A stretch of DNA of 64,000 nucleotides. Origin: Taishania sp965247975. Lineage in GTDB: Bacteria; Bacteroidota; Bacteroidia; Flavobacteriales_D; Crocinitomicaceae. How positions within the stretch are numbered: position 1 is the stretch's first letter; the number at the start of each line of letters is the position of its first letter. Made by a program: the position numbers and the translations under genes. Below the pieces are notes generated by a model. It made no database searches and was not told the origin of the DNA. It saw only the letters and a program-made list of their open reading frames with translations. Below are positions 55,360 to 63,038 of this stretch, piece by piece. The stretch is from assembly GCA_965247975.1 (NCBI GenBank), contig OZ252050.1, forward strand, positions 1,488,001 to 1,552,000, read 5' to 3'.

Positions 55360-55638
55360 ATGAAATTTTACGTTTATATATTATATTCCGAGGTTATAAG
55401 TAAGCATTACATTGGTCAAACTAATGATGTTGAAAAGCGATTGATTCGACACAACGCTGGTTATGAGAAGTTTACTCAAAAAGGTGTTCCTTGGATATTG
55501 AAGTTTAGTATTGAGATTGAAAAACGTTCCGAAGCCATGAAATTGGAAAAGAAACTGAAAAATTTCAAAAGTAATAGGTTATTAAATGAATGGATAGAAA
55601 AAATGCGGGTCGTGGGCTCCGAAAAAAACGAACTGTGA
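55360..55638 (+). CDS. GIY-YIG nuclease-like protein, array copy 2
   Basis: 92 residues, nearly identical to copy 1, with only T55K and R64K plus about five silent changes. All GIY-YIG core residues are kept, and the last residues are again MRVVGSEKNEL from tRNA- and hairpin-derived bases. The excess of silent and conservative changes suggests selection or gene conversion after duplication. It starts 5 bases after a copy of the tRNA-His terminator. Confidence 0.82.
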   Translation: MKFYVYILYSEVISKHYIGQTNDVEKRLIRHNAGYEKFTQKGVPWILKFSIEIEKRSEAMKLEKKLKNFKSNRLLNEWIEKMRVVGSEKNEL

Positions 55639-55862
55639 ATCAGTTCTATTTTTTTCGAGAGTCCTCAGAACAGTTACATGCTCAGCATGTATTTCTGGGA
55701 CCCGAAAAAAACGAACTGTGAATCAGTTCTATTTTTTTCGAGAGTCCTCAGAACAGTTACATGCTCAGCATGTATTTCTGGGACCCGAAAAAAACGAACT
55801 GTGAATCAGTTCTATTTTTTTCGAGAGTCCTCAGAACAGTAAAGTGCTTTACACACTGTTCT
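55620..55862. repeat. 83-bp hairpin minisatellite, three copies, unit 2
   Basis: Monomers start at 55620, 55703 and 55786. The first two carry the ACATGCTCAGCATGT palindrome and the last the GTGCTTTACAC variant followed by ACTGTTCTG. It differs from unit 1 by one additional monomer, showing that copy number changes. Confidence 0.88.
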
Positions 55863-55959
55863 GGGATTCGAGCCCCATTTATCCTCGTGAAGCGTTGCGT
55901 AACGGGATCTTCCACCCAAGTATAAGTCGGTTCAGAAATGAATCGACTTTTTTTGTGGT

Positions 55960-56115
55960 ATGAAATTTTACGTTTATATATTATTTTCCGAGGTTCTAAG
56001 TAAACATTACATTGGTCAAACAAATGATGTTGAAAAGCGATTGATTCGAATCGACTTTTTTTGTGGTATGAAATCCCCCCTTTTAAATATCACCGATGTT
56101 TGTATATTTGGCTAA
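55960..56115 (+). pseudogene. Truncated GIY-YIG gene, array copy 3
   Basis: The first ~30 codons match copies 1 and 2 (KFYVYILFSEVLSKHYIGQ and on to EKRLIR). The sequence then jumps at 56048 to another copy of the leader (GAATCGACTTTTTTTGTGG) and into unrelated bases, so the frame ends after 51 codons with the metal-site Glu lost. The junction shares GATTCGA/GAATCGA, consistent with recombination between short matches. Confidence 0.82.
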
Positions 56116-56197
56116 AATCGTTGTGAAAACCTTATAAACTTTATATGTTTCATTTTTAGGATTTTAATTGGAATTCACACCTTAACATTTTAAATTC

Positions 56198-57232
56198 ATG
56201 AAAAGCATTTTAACCTTATTACTCATTTCTGGCATTTCGATCCATGTAAATGCCCAAGTACAATTGTCAGCAAAAGACAGCGTCAACCAATTTTATGACA
56301 GTTTATTATTGCTCTTAAAATCGGATTATCTTCTGAAAAAGGAAATTGATTGGTCAAAAATCGAACATGAAACCAAAAAGAACATTCAAAATTATGTTGA
56401 TTTCAAGAGTTCTTTGAGTGAAGCAACATTTTTGTTTGATAAGATTAAAGGAACGCATTGCCAACTTTACTATCAAGATACTGCGATTTTTGCCTCTTAC
56501 AATGGCCCAACAGAAAATGACTTTAGCACGCAATGGATAAATAAATACGTTACTGCTCCAAGTTTTGAAGTGAAAGTGCTTGATAAAAAGTATGGTTACA
56601 TATTGATGCCAAGTCTCTTTTTTGAAGACATTAGCAGTGAAAATATTCATGCGATTGCTCAGCCGATGTACGATCAAATTACTAAGTTAAAATCAAAGAA
56701 TAAACTAAAAGGTTGGGTAATCGATTTGCGATTTAATAATGGCGGAAATGTGTATCCGATGCTTTTGGCTTTGTATGATTTGTTAGGAGATAATCCTGTT
56801 TGGGGAATGTTGGATATTGATAAAAAACAAACAACCAAGATTGAACTTGCTAAAGGTGTTTATTTGGAGAATGATTCAACGATTTCATATATCACACCAA
56901 AGGGAAAGTTAATGGATAAAATGAAAGTTGCCATAATCACGAACATTGCGACTGGCAGTTCAGGCGAAATAACGGCGATGTCATTTAAAGGCCGTAAGAA
57001 CACTCTTTTTATTGGAGAACCAAGCGGAGGTGCAACAACGACCAACGACAACAAAATTTTACCTTTCGGTTGCGTTATGGCGTTAACAGTAGGTTACGAT
57101 TGTGACCGAAATGGTCAATTTTATGACAAAATTGTACCAACTACGAATGTGAGTAAAGAAGACAATTTCGACAACCTAATGTTGGATAAAAACATCATAG
57201 AAGCCATTAAATTCTTCCAAAGCAAAAAATAA
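56198..57232 (+). CDS. S41-family (C-terminal processing) peptidase
   Basis: 344 residues with a signal peptide (ILTLLLISGISIHVNA). The peptidase domain shows KGWVIDLRFNNGGNVYPML (~168-186) and the nucleophile region TGSSGEITAMSF (~250-261; Ser, with a Lys expected further on), then FIGEPSGG (~269-276). No PDZ domain is evident, so it resembles the tricorn/IRBP-like secreted S41 group. It is probably periplasmic or on the cell surface and is transcribed alone. Confidence 0.85.
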   Translation: MKSILTLLLISGISIHVNAQVQLSAKDSVNQFYDSLLLLLKSDYLLKKEIDWSKIEHETKKNIQNYVDFKSSLSEATFLFDKIKGTHCQLYYQDTAIFASYNGPTENDFSTQWINKYVTAPSFEVKVLDKKYGYILMPSLFFEDISSENIHAIAQPMYDQITKLKSKNKLKGWVIDLRFNNGGNVYPMLLALYDLLGDNPVWGMLDIDKKQTTKIELAKGVYLENDSTISYITPKGKLMDKMKVAIITNIATGSSGEITAMSFKGRKNTLFIGEPSGGATTTNDNKILPFGCVMALTVGYDCDRNGQFYDKIVPTTNVSKEDNFDNLMLDKNIIEAIKFFQSKK

Positions 57233-57289
57233 GCAATTTCTCTTCGTTAGAAAGTCAAATTTTATAATTTGGAAAAAAAGTTCTTGTCT

Positions 57290-58090
57290 CTATTCAGTAA
57301 TCCGAATTCCTGTTTTGGTGCTATAGTATGCTGAAAAATATCCCAGCGCGTCATTTGTCCAAAAGTAAGAAGGATTCGCAGGTGCCGCAGACGATTGGCC
57401 TCCTGCAATAGTTTGCATTTCAACGTAATAATCGAAAATGCGTTCTGTAATCGATTGTAACTCAAAAGTAATTGTGTCACCCACTTCATAATAATCGAAA
57501 CGTCCTGGTCTTTCCAAAAGATTCCCATCCGTTAATACGTCGTCTCCCAGAATGAACTCATTTGGTTTATCATAAAGCGTATCATTTGCCTGAACGATAA
57601 TGTTGTAATAATTACCAATTCCGGGAGGATCTTGAAAGCGAAAGAAAACCAAATAACCTCCTGGTTCACCAAAAAATCCTTGCTCAAAAAATTGTGCATT
57701 TGGTTCTAATAAGGTTAATTTTGGTGTGAGTTGCGATGAACCTGTGTACGTTGTTCCGTCATGAGTTACATTAATAGTGTAACTTCCTCCTTCGGTAGGA
57801 ATGTAATTAGTTAATTCATATTGTCCTGTGCCAATCGAAGGGATGGTTGTGACGTTTCCTAACTGGTCGGTAATAGTAACAATCGCATCATCAACTTGGG
57901 AAGGAGTATACGAATCAAAATAACTTGAGGTATAAGAAACCTTTACATTTACAATACTGTCCGAAGCATTGAAATTTGCTTCAATCACAATTTTTTTTGC
58001 GGCATCATTCAAATCAACGTCAATGATTTTCGTGCATGAACCAAAGCCAAGGGCTAAAATGAGGGTGGAAAAAATAAATACAAATTTCAT
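57290..58090 (-). CDS. DUF4249 lipoprotein
   Basis: 266 residues with a lipoprotein signal (LILALGFGSC, Cys near residue 19) and the DUF4249 opening KIIDVDLNDAAKKIVIEAN. The rest is beta-rich (DAIVTITDQLGNVTTIPS). DUF4249 proteins are regularly encoded next to TonB-dependent receptors in Bacteroidota, and here the receptor lies 1 base upstream in the same operon. It is probably an outer-membrane, substrate-side partner. Confidence 0.88.
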   Translation of the reverse strand: MKFVFIFSTLILALGFGSCTKIIDVDLNDAAKKIVIEANFNASDSIVNVKVSYTSSYFDSYTPSQVDDAIVTITDQLGNVTTIPSIGTGQYELTNYIPTEGGSYTINVTHDGTTYTGSSQLTPKLTLLEPNAQFFEQGFFGEPGGYLVFFRFQDPPGIGNYYNIIVQANDTLYDKPNEFILGDDVLTDGNLLERPGRFDYYEVGDTITFELQSITERIFDYYVEMQTIAGGQSSAAPANPSYFWTNDALGYFSAYYSTKTGIRITE

Positions 58091-58091
58091 T

Positions 58092-60413
58092 TTACTTCAG
58101 TTTAAAATTATAAGTAATCGAAGGAATCAATTTAAATAAAGATGTTTGACGGGCCTGTGTTTTTGAAGCATCGTCTGGATCTTCTATAAAGTCAATGGTG
58201 AACGCATTTTCTCTAGCATAAACATTGTAAATCGAAATATTCAAATCGTGTTCAAAACGTTTTCGATCTTTCATGTACCAAGTCAATCCCAAATCTAAAC
58301 GGTGATAATCTGGAAAACGGTAACCATTTCGTTCTGTATAATAAGGAACTTGTAATCCATTAATTTCATATTTCCCTGATGGAAAAGTAACAGCACTTCC
58401 TGTGTAATAGATGAATGTTGAAGACAATGCCAACGATTTGTTGATTTTGTACATCAAAACAACCGATAAATCGTGAATCCGGTCTTGTCGTGCGGAGAAC
58501 TCTTTCCCGTCATTTACTTTGTCAAATTGACGTTTTGCTCTCGATAAAGTATAACTAATCCAACCTGTAAATTTGCCTTTTTTCTTTTCAATTTGAATCT
58601 CTAATCCGTATGCTCTACCTTTTCCATAAACCAATTCACCTTCCACTTCATTGTTCAAGAATAAATTTGCTCCATTTTTATAATCAATCTGATTTTGAAG
58701 GTGTTTGTAGTATATTTCTGTCGAAATGACATACGTGTTGCTTTTCAAATTTTGATAATAACCTAGGGCAATTTGATCTGCAATTTGAGGTTTTATATTA
58801 TTCGAACTTGGCACCCAACTATCTGTTGGACTTGTTGTTGTCGAATTGGATAATTGATGTAAATATTGAAAATTTCGGTTGTAGCCTAACTTAATAGAAT
58901 TGTTTTCGGACAGAATATATCCCATAGACAATCGCGGTTCCAATCCGTGATAATATTTGATGGATTCATTTTGAGCATAACTTTGTTCGGTTAATTTATT
59001 TCCTTTTTCATCAAATGTGTATGCCTTACCACTTCCCATATAGTTAAAGCCAGAATATCTCAAACCATACATCAATGAAAATCGTGTTCCAATTTTTTGA
59101 TCATTTTGGAAATAAGCTCCAACTTCCAACGCATATTTATTGTCTAATCTGATTTCATTAAATGCTGTTGCTCCTCCGCTCAATGCGCCTGGTTTAAAGA
59201 TGTGGTAGATCGCATTAAAACCAAATTTCATAGAGTTATTTTGGTTTGCATAGTAACTGAAATCTTGTTTCAAGTTCCAATCTTGGATGGATGATTTTAC
59301 TCCAAAGCCATCATCACCAGATCCCACTGTAAATTCATAATTGAAATTACTAAAAACCACTGAAGTATTTGAAAACATTTTGTCATTGATCAATCGGTTA
59401 TAGCGCAAAGTTCCCGTAGCATTTCCCCACCCAAATCCAAAGATGTCACCAAATTTCAAATTGTCTCGACCAAAGTACCCAGAAAGAAAGATGCGATCTT
59501 TATCCGATAGTTTATAATTTGCCTTCATATTCAAATCATAGAAGTACAATTTGGTGTCTTTTAACTCCTCTCTTTTCGACAACTTCAGAAATAAATCGGC
59601 ATAACTTCTGCGCCCAGAAATGATAAAAGATCCTTTTTCTTTTACAATCGGACCTTCAATCGCTAAACGTGAAGAAATTAAACCTATTCCTCCTGAAGCA
59701 CCAAATTTCTTGTTGTTTCCATCGCGCATTTTAACATCCATAACAGATGACGCTCGACCGCCATATTCTGCTGGAATTCCAGATTTATACAAGGAAACAT
59801 CCTTCAATGCATCTGAATTGAAAACCGAGAAAAAACCTAAAAGATGCGAAGCATTGTAAACGGGAGCTTCGTCCAATAAAATTAAATTTTGATCCGTACC
59901 ACCACCTCGAACAAAAAAACCTGCATTTCCTTCTCCTGCGGATTTAATACCTGGTGTTAATTGCAAGGTTTTCATAATGTCTTTTTCTCCAAATAAAACA
60001 GGAATCGTTTCAATGGATTTTGGATCAAATGTGGTTACTTGCATTCCTGATGAAGTAATGTTTTCATTTTCCTTCACCGCCGAAACTACCACTTCACCAA
60101 TTTCTTGGACATCTTTAGATAATGCCAACTCGATGTTTTTAGTAATGTCTTGATTCAAACGGATAACCATTTCTTGAATTTCATATCCCAAGTTTCGATA
60201 AATGATTGTGTACGTTCCAGTATCCAACGACAAAGAATAAAACCCGTATGCGTTTGATTTCGCACCAACGTTATCGAGTTCTTTGACTGAAATAATAGCT
60301 CCAAAAATGTCCTCGCCATTTTTAGCATCTTTGATTGATCCGCTAATGGTTGCTTTTTGTCCGAAAAGGAGGGAGGAACTAAGAACGAAGAATAAGGCAA
60401 TGTATAAACGCAT
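58092..60413 (-). CDS. TonB-dependent receptor with carboxypeptidase-regulatory-like N-terminal domain
   Basis: 773 residues. After a signal peptide (LYIALFFVLSSSLLFGQ), a CarboxypepD_reg-like domain covers ~20-100 (ISGSIKDAKNGEDIFGAII). The plug domain follows, with ETIPVLFGEKDIMKTLQLTPG (~133) and GAGNAGFFVRGGGTDQN-type residues (~160), then a 22-strand-type barrel. It lacks the TonB-box/SusC signature, so the cargo is probably an iron complex or peptide rather than a starch-type glycan, which is inference. It pairs with the DUF4249 gene. Confidence 0.9.
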   Translation of the reverse strand: MRLYIALFFVLSSSLLFGQKATISGSIKDAKNGEDIFGAIISVKELDNVGAKSNAYGFYSLSLDTGTYTIIYRNLGYEIQEMVIRLNQDITKNIELALSKDVQEIGEVVVSAVKENENITSSGMQVTTFDPKSIETIPVLFGEKDIMKTLQLTPGIKSAGEGNAGFFVRGGGTDQNLILLDEAPVYNASHLLGFFSVFNSDALKDVSLYKSGIPAEYGGRASSVMDVKMRDGNNKKFGASGGIGLISSRLAIEGPIVKEKGSFIISGRRSYADLFLKLSKREELKDTKLYFYDLNMKANYKLSDKDRIFLSGYFGRDNLKFGDIFGFGWGNATGTLRYNRLINDKMFSNTSVVFSNFNYEFTVGSGDDGFGVKSSIQDWNLKQDFSYYANQNNSMKFGFNAIYHIFKPGALSGGATAFNEIRLDNKYALEVGAYFQNDQKIGTRFSLMYGLRYSGFNYMGSGKAYTFDEKGNKLTEQSYAQNESIKYYHGLEPRLSMGYILSENNSIKLGYNRNFQYLHQLSNSTTTSPTDSWVPSSNNIKPQIADQIALGYYQNLKSNTYVISTEIYYKHLQNQIDYKNGANLFLNNEVEGELVYGKGRAYGLEIQIEKKKGKFTGWISYTLSRAKRQFDKVNDGKEFSARQDRIHDLSVVLMYKINKSLALSSTFIYYTGSAVTFPSGKYEINGLQVPYYTERNGYRFPDYHRLDLGLTWYMKDRKRFEHDLNISIYNVYARENAFTIDFIEDPDDASKTQARQTSLFKLIPSITYNFKLK

Positions 60414-60519
60414 TTAGCTTTTTTTTGACAAAAATAAGCATATAAAGCGCAACAGTATGTTAAAAAATGGATAAGCGGAAAATAATAATGATGTATGCTA
60501 AATTGATAGGTGTTTTAAT

Positions 60520-60999
60520 TTATTCAGCGTGATTTGGTGGCAAATACGTATTAATCTTTGAAATGCGATCATGCATTACAATTCCACCAGTTACACCGAC
60601 GTTCAACGATGAATTGCCAGGCAATTGAACCAAAAAATGACACTTTTCTTTCACGAATTCAGGCAAGCCCGTATCTTCTGCACCTAGCAAGTAAATCGCT
60701 CGTTTTGGGTGCTCAAATTCGTGCAACATTTCAGCCTTTTCATCAATTTCTATCCCTATTATGCGGCAATCGTGGGGAATGTTTTTAAGCAACTCATCAA
60801 ACGAATCATAATGAAAGAGAGGAATCCGTGACCATGCTTTTACAACATCTGAAGATTGCTTTTTGTATTTATTTTCAACAGTAAAAATATACTTTGCCCC
60901 CATGATGTATGCTGAGCGCCAGAGCGTTCCGAGATTATGGGTTGTTTTACCTCTAAAAATCCCAATGGCATAATATCCTTCTCCGTTTTTTGTTTTCAT
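60520..60999 (-). CDS. SpoU/TrmH-family RNA methyltransferase
   Basis: 159 residues. The three SPOUT motifs are visible: NLGTLWRSAYIMGA (~23-36), YLLGAEDTGLPEF (~101-113) and LPGNSSLNVGVTGGIVMHDR (~125-144). It lacks the N-terminal substrate-binding domain of larger TrmH/RlmB proteins. It probably 2'-O-methylates a tRNA or rRNA ribose; the target is unknown. Confidence 0.87.
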   Translation of the reverse strand: MKTKNGEGYYAIGIFRGKTTHNLGTLWRSAYIMGAKYIFTVENKYKKQSSDVVKAWSRIPLFHYDSFDELLKNIPHDCRIIGIEIDEKAEMLHEFEHPKRAIYLLGAEDTGLPEFVKEKCHFLVQLPGNSSLNVGVTGGIVMHDRISKINTYLPPNHAE

Positions 61000-61084
61000 G
61001 CTGCAAAGTTAGAATTCTCATATAAAACGAGTCTCATTTTCATCTCAAATTGGAAAAGTTGGATTTGTTTTTCGCTTTTCTTTC

Positions 61085-61113
61085 TTTGAATTTCACTCAA
61101 ATGTATATCTTTG
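61085..61113 (+). promoter_or_regulatory. Promoter of tRNA-Leu
   Basis: TTTG at 61085-61088, 17 bases, then TATCTTTG at 61106-61113, a close match to the Bacteroidota -33/-7 consensus. The tRNA begins 13 bases after the -7 box. Confidence 0.7.
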
Positions 61114-61125
61114 CAACCTCATTTC

Positions 61126-61207
61126 GGCCACGTGGTGAAATTGGTAGACATGCCATCTTGAGGGGGTGGTGCCGTAAGGTGTGCTGGTTCGAATCCAGTC
61201 GTGGTCA
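61126..61207 (+). tRNA. tRNA-Leu (anticodon GAG)
   Basis: A class II tRNA with a long variable arm. Acceptor GGCCACG pairs with CGTGGTC. The anticodon arm is CCATC-TTGAGGG-GGTGG with GAG at 34-36, the T loop is GGTTCGAATCC and the discriminator is A. CCA is not encoded. Confidence 0.95.
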
Positions 61208-61211
61208 CAAG

Positions 61212-61245
61212 AAAAGCTCCAAGAGATTGGGGCTTTTGTTTTTTT
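61212..61245 (+). terminator. tRNA-Leu terminator
   Basis: AAAAGCTCC pairs with GGGGCTTTT across AAGAGATT, followed by GTTTTTTT. Confidence 0.85.
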
Positions 61246-61255
61246 GAAAAAGTTT

Positions 61256-61537
61256 TTACTTATCAGTATAATGCCCCATAGCTGAAAGCACATAAACGGT
61301 TACAATGCTTTCTTCAACTTTATAAATTAACCTATCTTTTTTTGTTATTCTTCTCGACCAAAATCCTTTAAGATCATGTTTTAATTGTTCAGGCTGACCG
61401 GTACCAGTGTAGGGATGCTCAATTAACTCATCAAGCATTTTTAAGATTTTATTATTCACAGATTTATTACACGCCTTCTTAAACTTTAATAGGTCTTTTT
61501 GAGCCGTAGGTTGAATTTCGACTATAAACTTTTCCAT
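61256..61537 (-). CDS. YoeB/Txe-family toxin
   Basis: 93 residues. RelE-superfamily fold with YoeB wording: AQKDLLKFKKACNK (~13-26), LKHDLKGFWSRRITKKDRLIYKV (~53-75) and GHYTDK at the end. Catalytic Glu, Arg and His are plausible at ~50, ~62 and ~90. Such toxins cut mRNA on the ribosome. It overlaps its antitoxin by 16 bases. The pair lies next to tRNA-Leu. Confidence 0.9.
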   Translation of the reverse strand: MEKFIVEIQPTAQKDLLKFKKACNKSVNNKILKMLDELIEHPYTGTGQPEQLKHDLKGFWSRRITKKDRLIYKVEESIVTVYVLSAMGHYTDK

Positions 61538-61719
61538 AGCTCAGAGGCACTGTTCATCACTTTTCCTTTTTCTTTTTCTGCAAGTTTTATTTTCTTTACA
61601 AATTCAGGATCGTATGGACTTTTAGTGTCTTCCTGTATTTCTACGAAACTAAAAGTACGAAGCATGGCAATGACTGCTTTTGCTTGTTTGCTGTTTTCTT
61701 TTATTGTAATCGTTACCAT
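61522..61719 (-). CDS. DUF2683-type antitoxin
   Basis: 65 residues from the ATG at 61719 (VTITIKENSKQAKAVIAML). It has a beta strand, a helix and a C-terminal helix (SELWKSL) that would bind the toxin. An upstream in-frame ATG at 61746 is less likely because the family starts at VTITI. It probably represses its own operon. Its start resembles the orphan antitoxin at 8151. Confidence 0.8.
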   Translation of the reverse strand: MVTITIKENSKQAKAVIAMLRTFSFVEIQEDTKSPYDPEFVKKIKLAEKEKGKVMNSASELWKSL

Positions 61720-61800
61720 GGTTTCGATGTTTGAACAAAGATACAAAGAAAAATAATTGAATTAAAGGTGTTGTTCTTTGTTGTTCCTTTCATGTTGGTC

Positions 61801-62940
61801 TCAAACCATTTCAGCCAACTCTTTCCCCACATTAGTTCCAATCGCAACGCCCATTCCTCCAAGTCGCACTCCAGCATAAAGCGAATGATCTAACTTTTTG
61901 ACAATAGGCTTCTTGGTACTCCCGATGCCCATGATTCCAGACCAATGATAATCAATCTGGAAAGGTTGATTTGGCAAAATGACATCTTTCAACAATGAAG
62001 TCAACGAGTCGGTGATTTTTGGTGTGACAGTCATTTCTGTCGTTGTTTCTCCTTCAAAATCTAAATTCCTTCCTCCTCCGAGCAATACTCGGTTACCTAC
62101 ATTTCGGAAATAATAATACCCTTCATCATAATGAAAAGTGCCTTTGATTTTTAAGTTCGGAATTTCGGAAGTGACAAGCACTTGTGCGCGAGCAGGTTTT
62201 GTGTCTTGGATGCCGAATTTTTGTGCGAAACCATTCACTGTAACAAAGGTGTTTTTTGTTTCTATTTCGCCAATGTTTGTACGAACCAAATTACCATTGT
62301 TTTCAATGGTTTCAACATCAATTCCAGTCAATAAATGAATGCCCTTTTCAGCTAAAAGCTGATGAAAACGAATCATCATTTTTCCAGTATGAATTTGACC
62401 TTCAAGTCGATTTTTAAATGTGGTTTGAATTTGTTGAAAACCAAAATTCTCAACAGCACTTCTATCTTCTGAGTAAACTGATTTTTCACCTGTTATCTCG
62501 AATAGTTTTTGGTTCAAATACTCCAATTGATTTCTGATTTCATCAACTTGTCCCATTTTTCGTTCATGGATTATTTCCCACGATCCATATTGCTCAAATT
62601 CTAAAGTTTTATCGCCAATCAACTCTCGCAAACGTATCAATCCGCGCCAACGATTTTCAACGGTGACCCAAACCTCTGTTTCGGACATGTTGCTTAAATC
62701 ATCCAATAATTCTGTGGGACTTCCAAAACAAGCAAATCCAGCATTTTTGGTTGATGCTCCGCTGGGCAAATAACTCCGTTCAACAACTAATAGTTTTGCA
62801 TCAGGATATTTTTCTTTCAAATGAATGGCTGTAGAACAACCCACGATTCCTGCTCCAATAATAAGAAAATCAAGGTCTTCAAAGTAGTTTTGGCGCTCCC
62901 AAAAACTTAATTGTGCGATGTTTAAATGGTTGTTTGGCAT
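61801..62940 (-). CDS. FAD-dependent oxidoreductase (DAO family)
   Basis: 379 residues. Dinucleotide-binding LIIGAGIVGCSTAIHL lies at ~27-42, then ERSYLPSGASTKNAGF (~56-71) and a C-terminal GVRLGGMGVAIG that closes the FAD site. It belongs to the D-amino-acid-oxidase/glycine-oxidase fold, and the substrate is unknown. The ATG at 62940 is preferred to the TTG one codon upstream. Confidence 0.87.
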   Translation of the reverse strand: MPNNHLNIAQLSFWERQNYFEDLDFLIIGAGIVGCSTAIHLKEKYPDAKLLVVERSYLPSGASTKNAGFACFGSPTELLDDLSNMSETEVWVTVENRWRGLIRLRELIGDKTLEFEQYGSWEIIHERKMGQVDEIRNQLEYLNQKLFEITGEKSVYSEDRSAVENFGFQQIQTTFKNRLEGQIHTGKMMIRFHQLLAEKGIHLLTGIDVETIENNGNLVRTNIGEIETKNTFVTVNGFAQKFGIQDTKPARAQVLVTSEIPNLKIKGTFHYDEGYYYFRNVGNRVLLGGGRNLDFEGETTTEMTVTPKITDSLTSLLKDVILPNQPFQIDYHWSGIMGIGSTKKPIVKKLDHSLYAGVRLGGMGVAIGTNVGKELAEMV

Positions 62941-63038
62941 CAATATTGTCTTTTTTGCGATATTTGTATAAAATAATTTAATTCAAATTTAAACCAATTC
63001 CGTAACGAGTTGTACAGAATACCGTTTAAACATTATAT

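Larger units (their letters stand above)
54790..56074. repeat. Nested tandem array: tRNA-His 3' end, terminator and GIY-YIG gene, ~519- and ~600-bp units
   Basis: The sequence starting CTTCCACCCAAGTATAAG recurs at 54790, 55309 and 55909. Units of 519 and 600 bases each hold the tRNA 3' end, its terminator, a GIY-YIG gene and a tRNA-like piece (GGGTCGTGGGCTC at 55088 and 55607, TTCGAGCCCCAT at 55267 and 55867). The 81-base length difference is one additional minisatellite copy. A third unit is cut short, and a fourth leader copy (GAATCGAC through ATGAAAT) remains at 56048-56074. Confidence 0.92.

Noticed and set aside
55101..55862. CRISPR array at the 83-bp hairpins
   Set aside because: The units are near-identical throughout and contain palindromes, with no variable spacers.
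55757..56023. Minus-strand open frame across the GIY-YIG array
   Set aside because: It spans hairpins, terminator and the truncated gene and has no domain.
54724..56115. Prophage or integrative element at tRNA-His
   Set aside because: No integrase, phage or conjugation gene is present. The repeats are tandem units, not att sites flanking cargo.
61050..61247. Open frame over tRNA-Leu
   Set aside because: It overlaps a clear tRNA with its own promoter and terminator.
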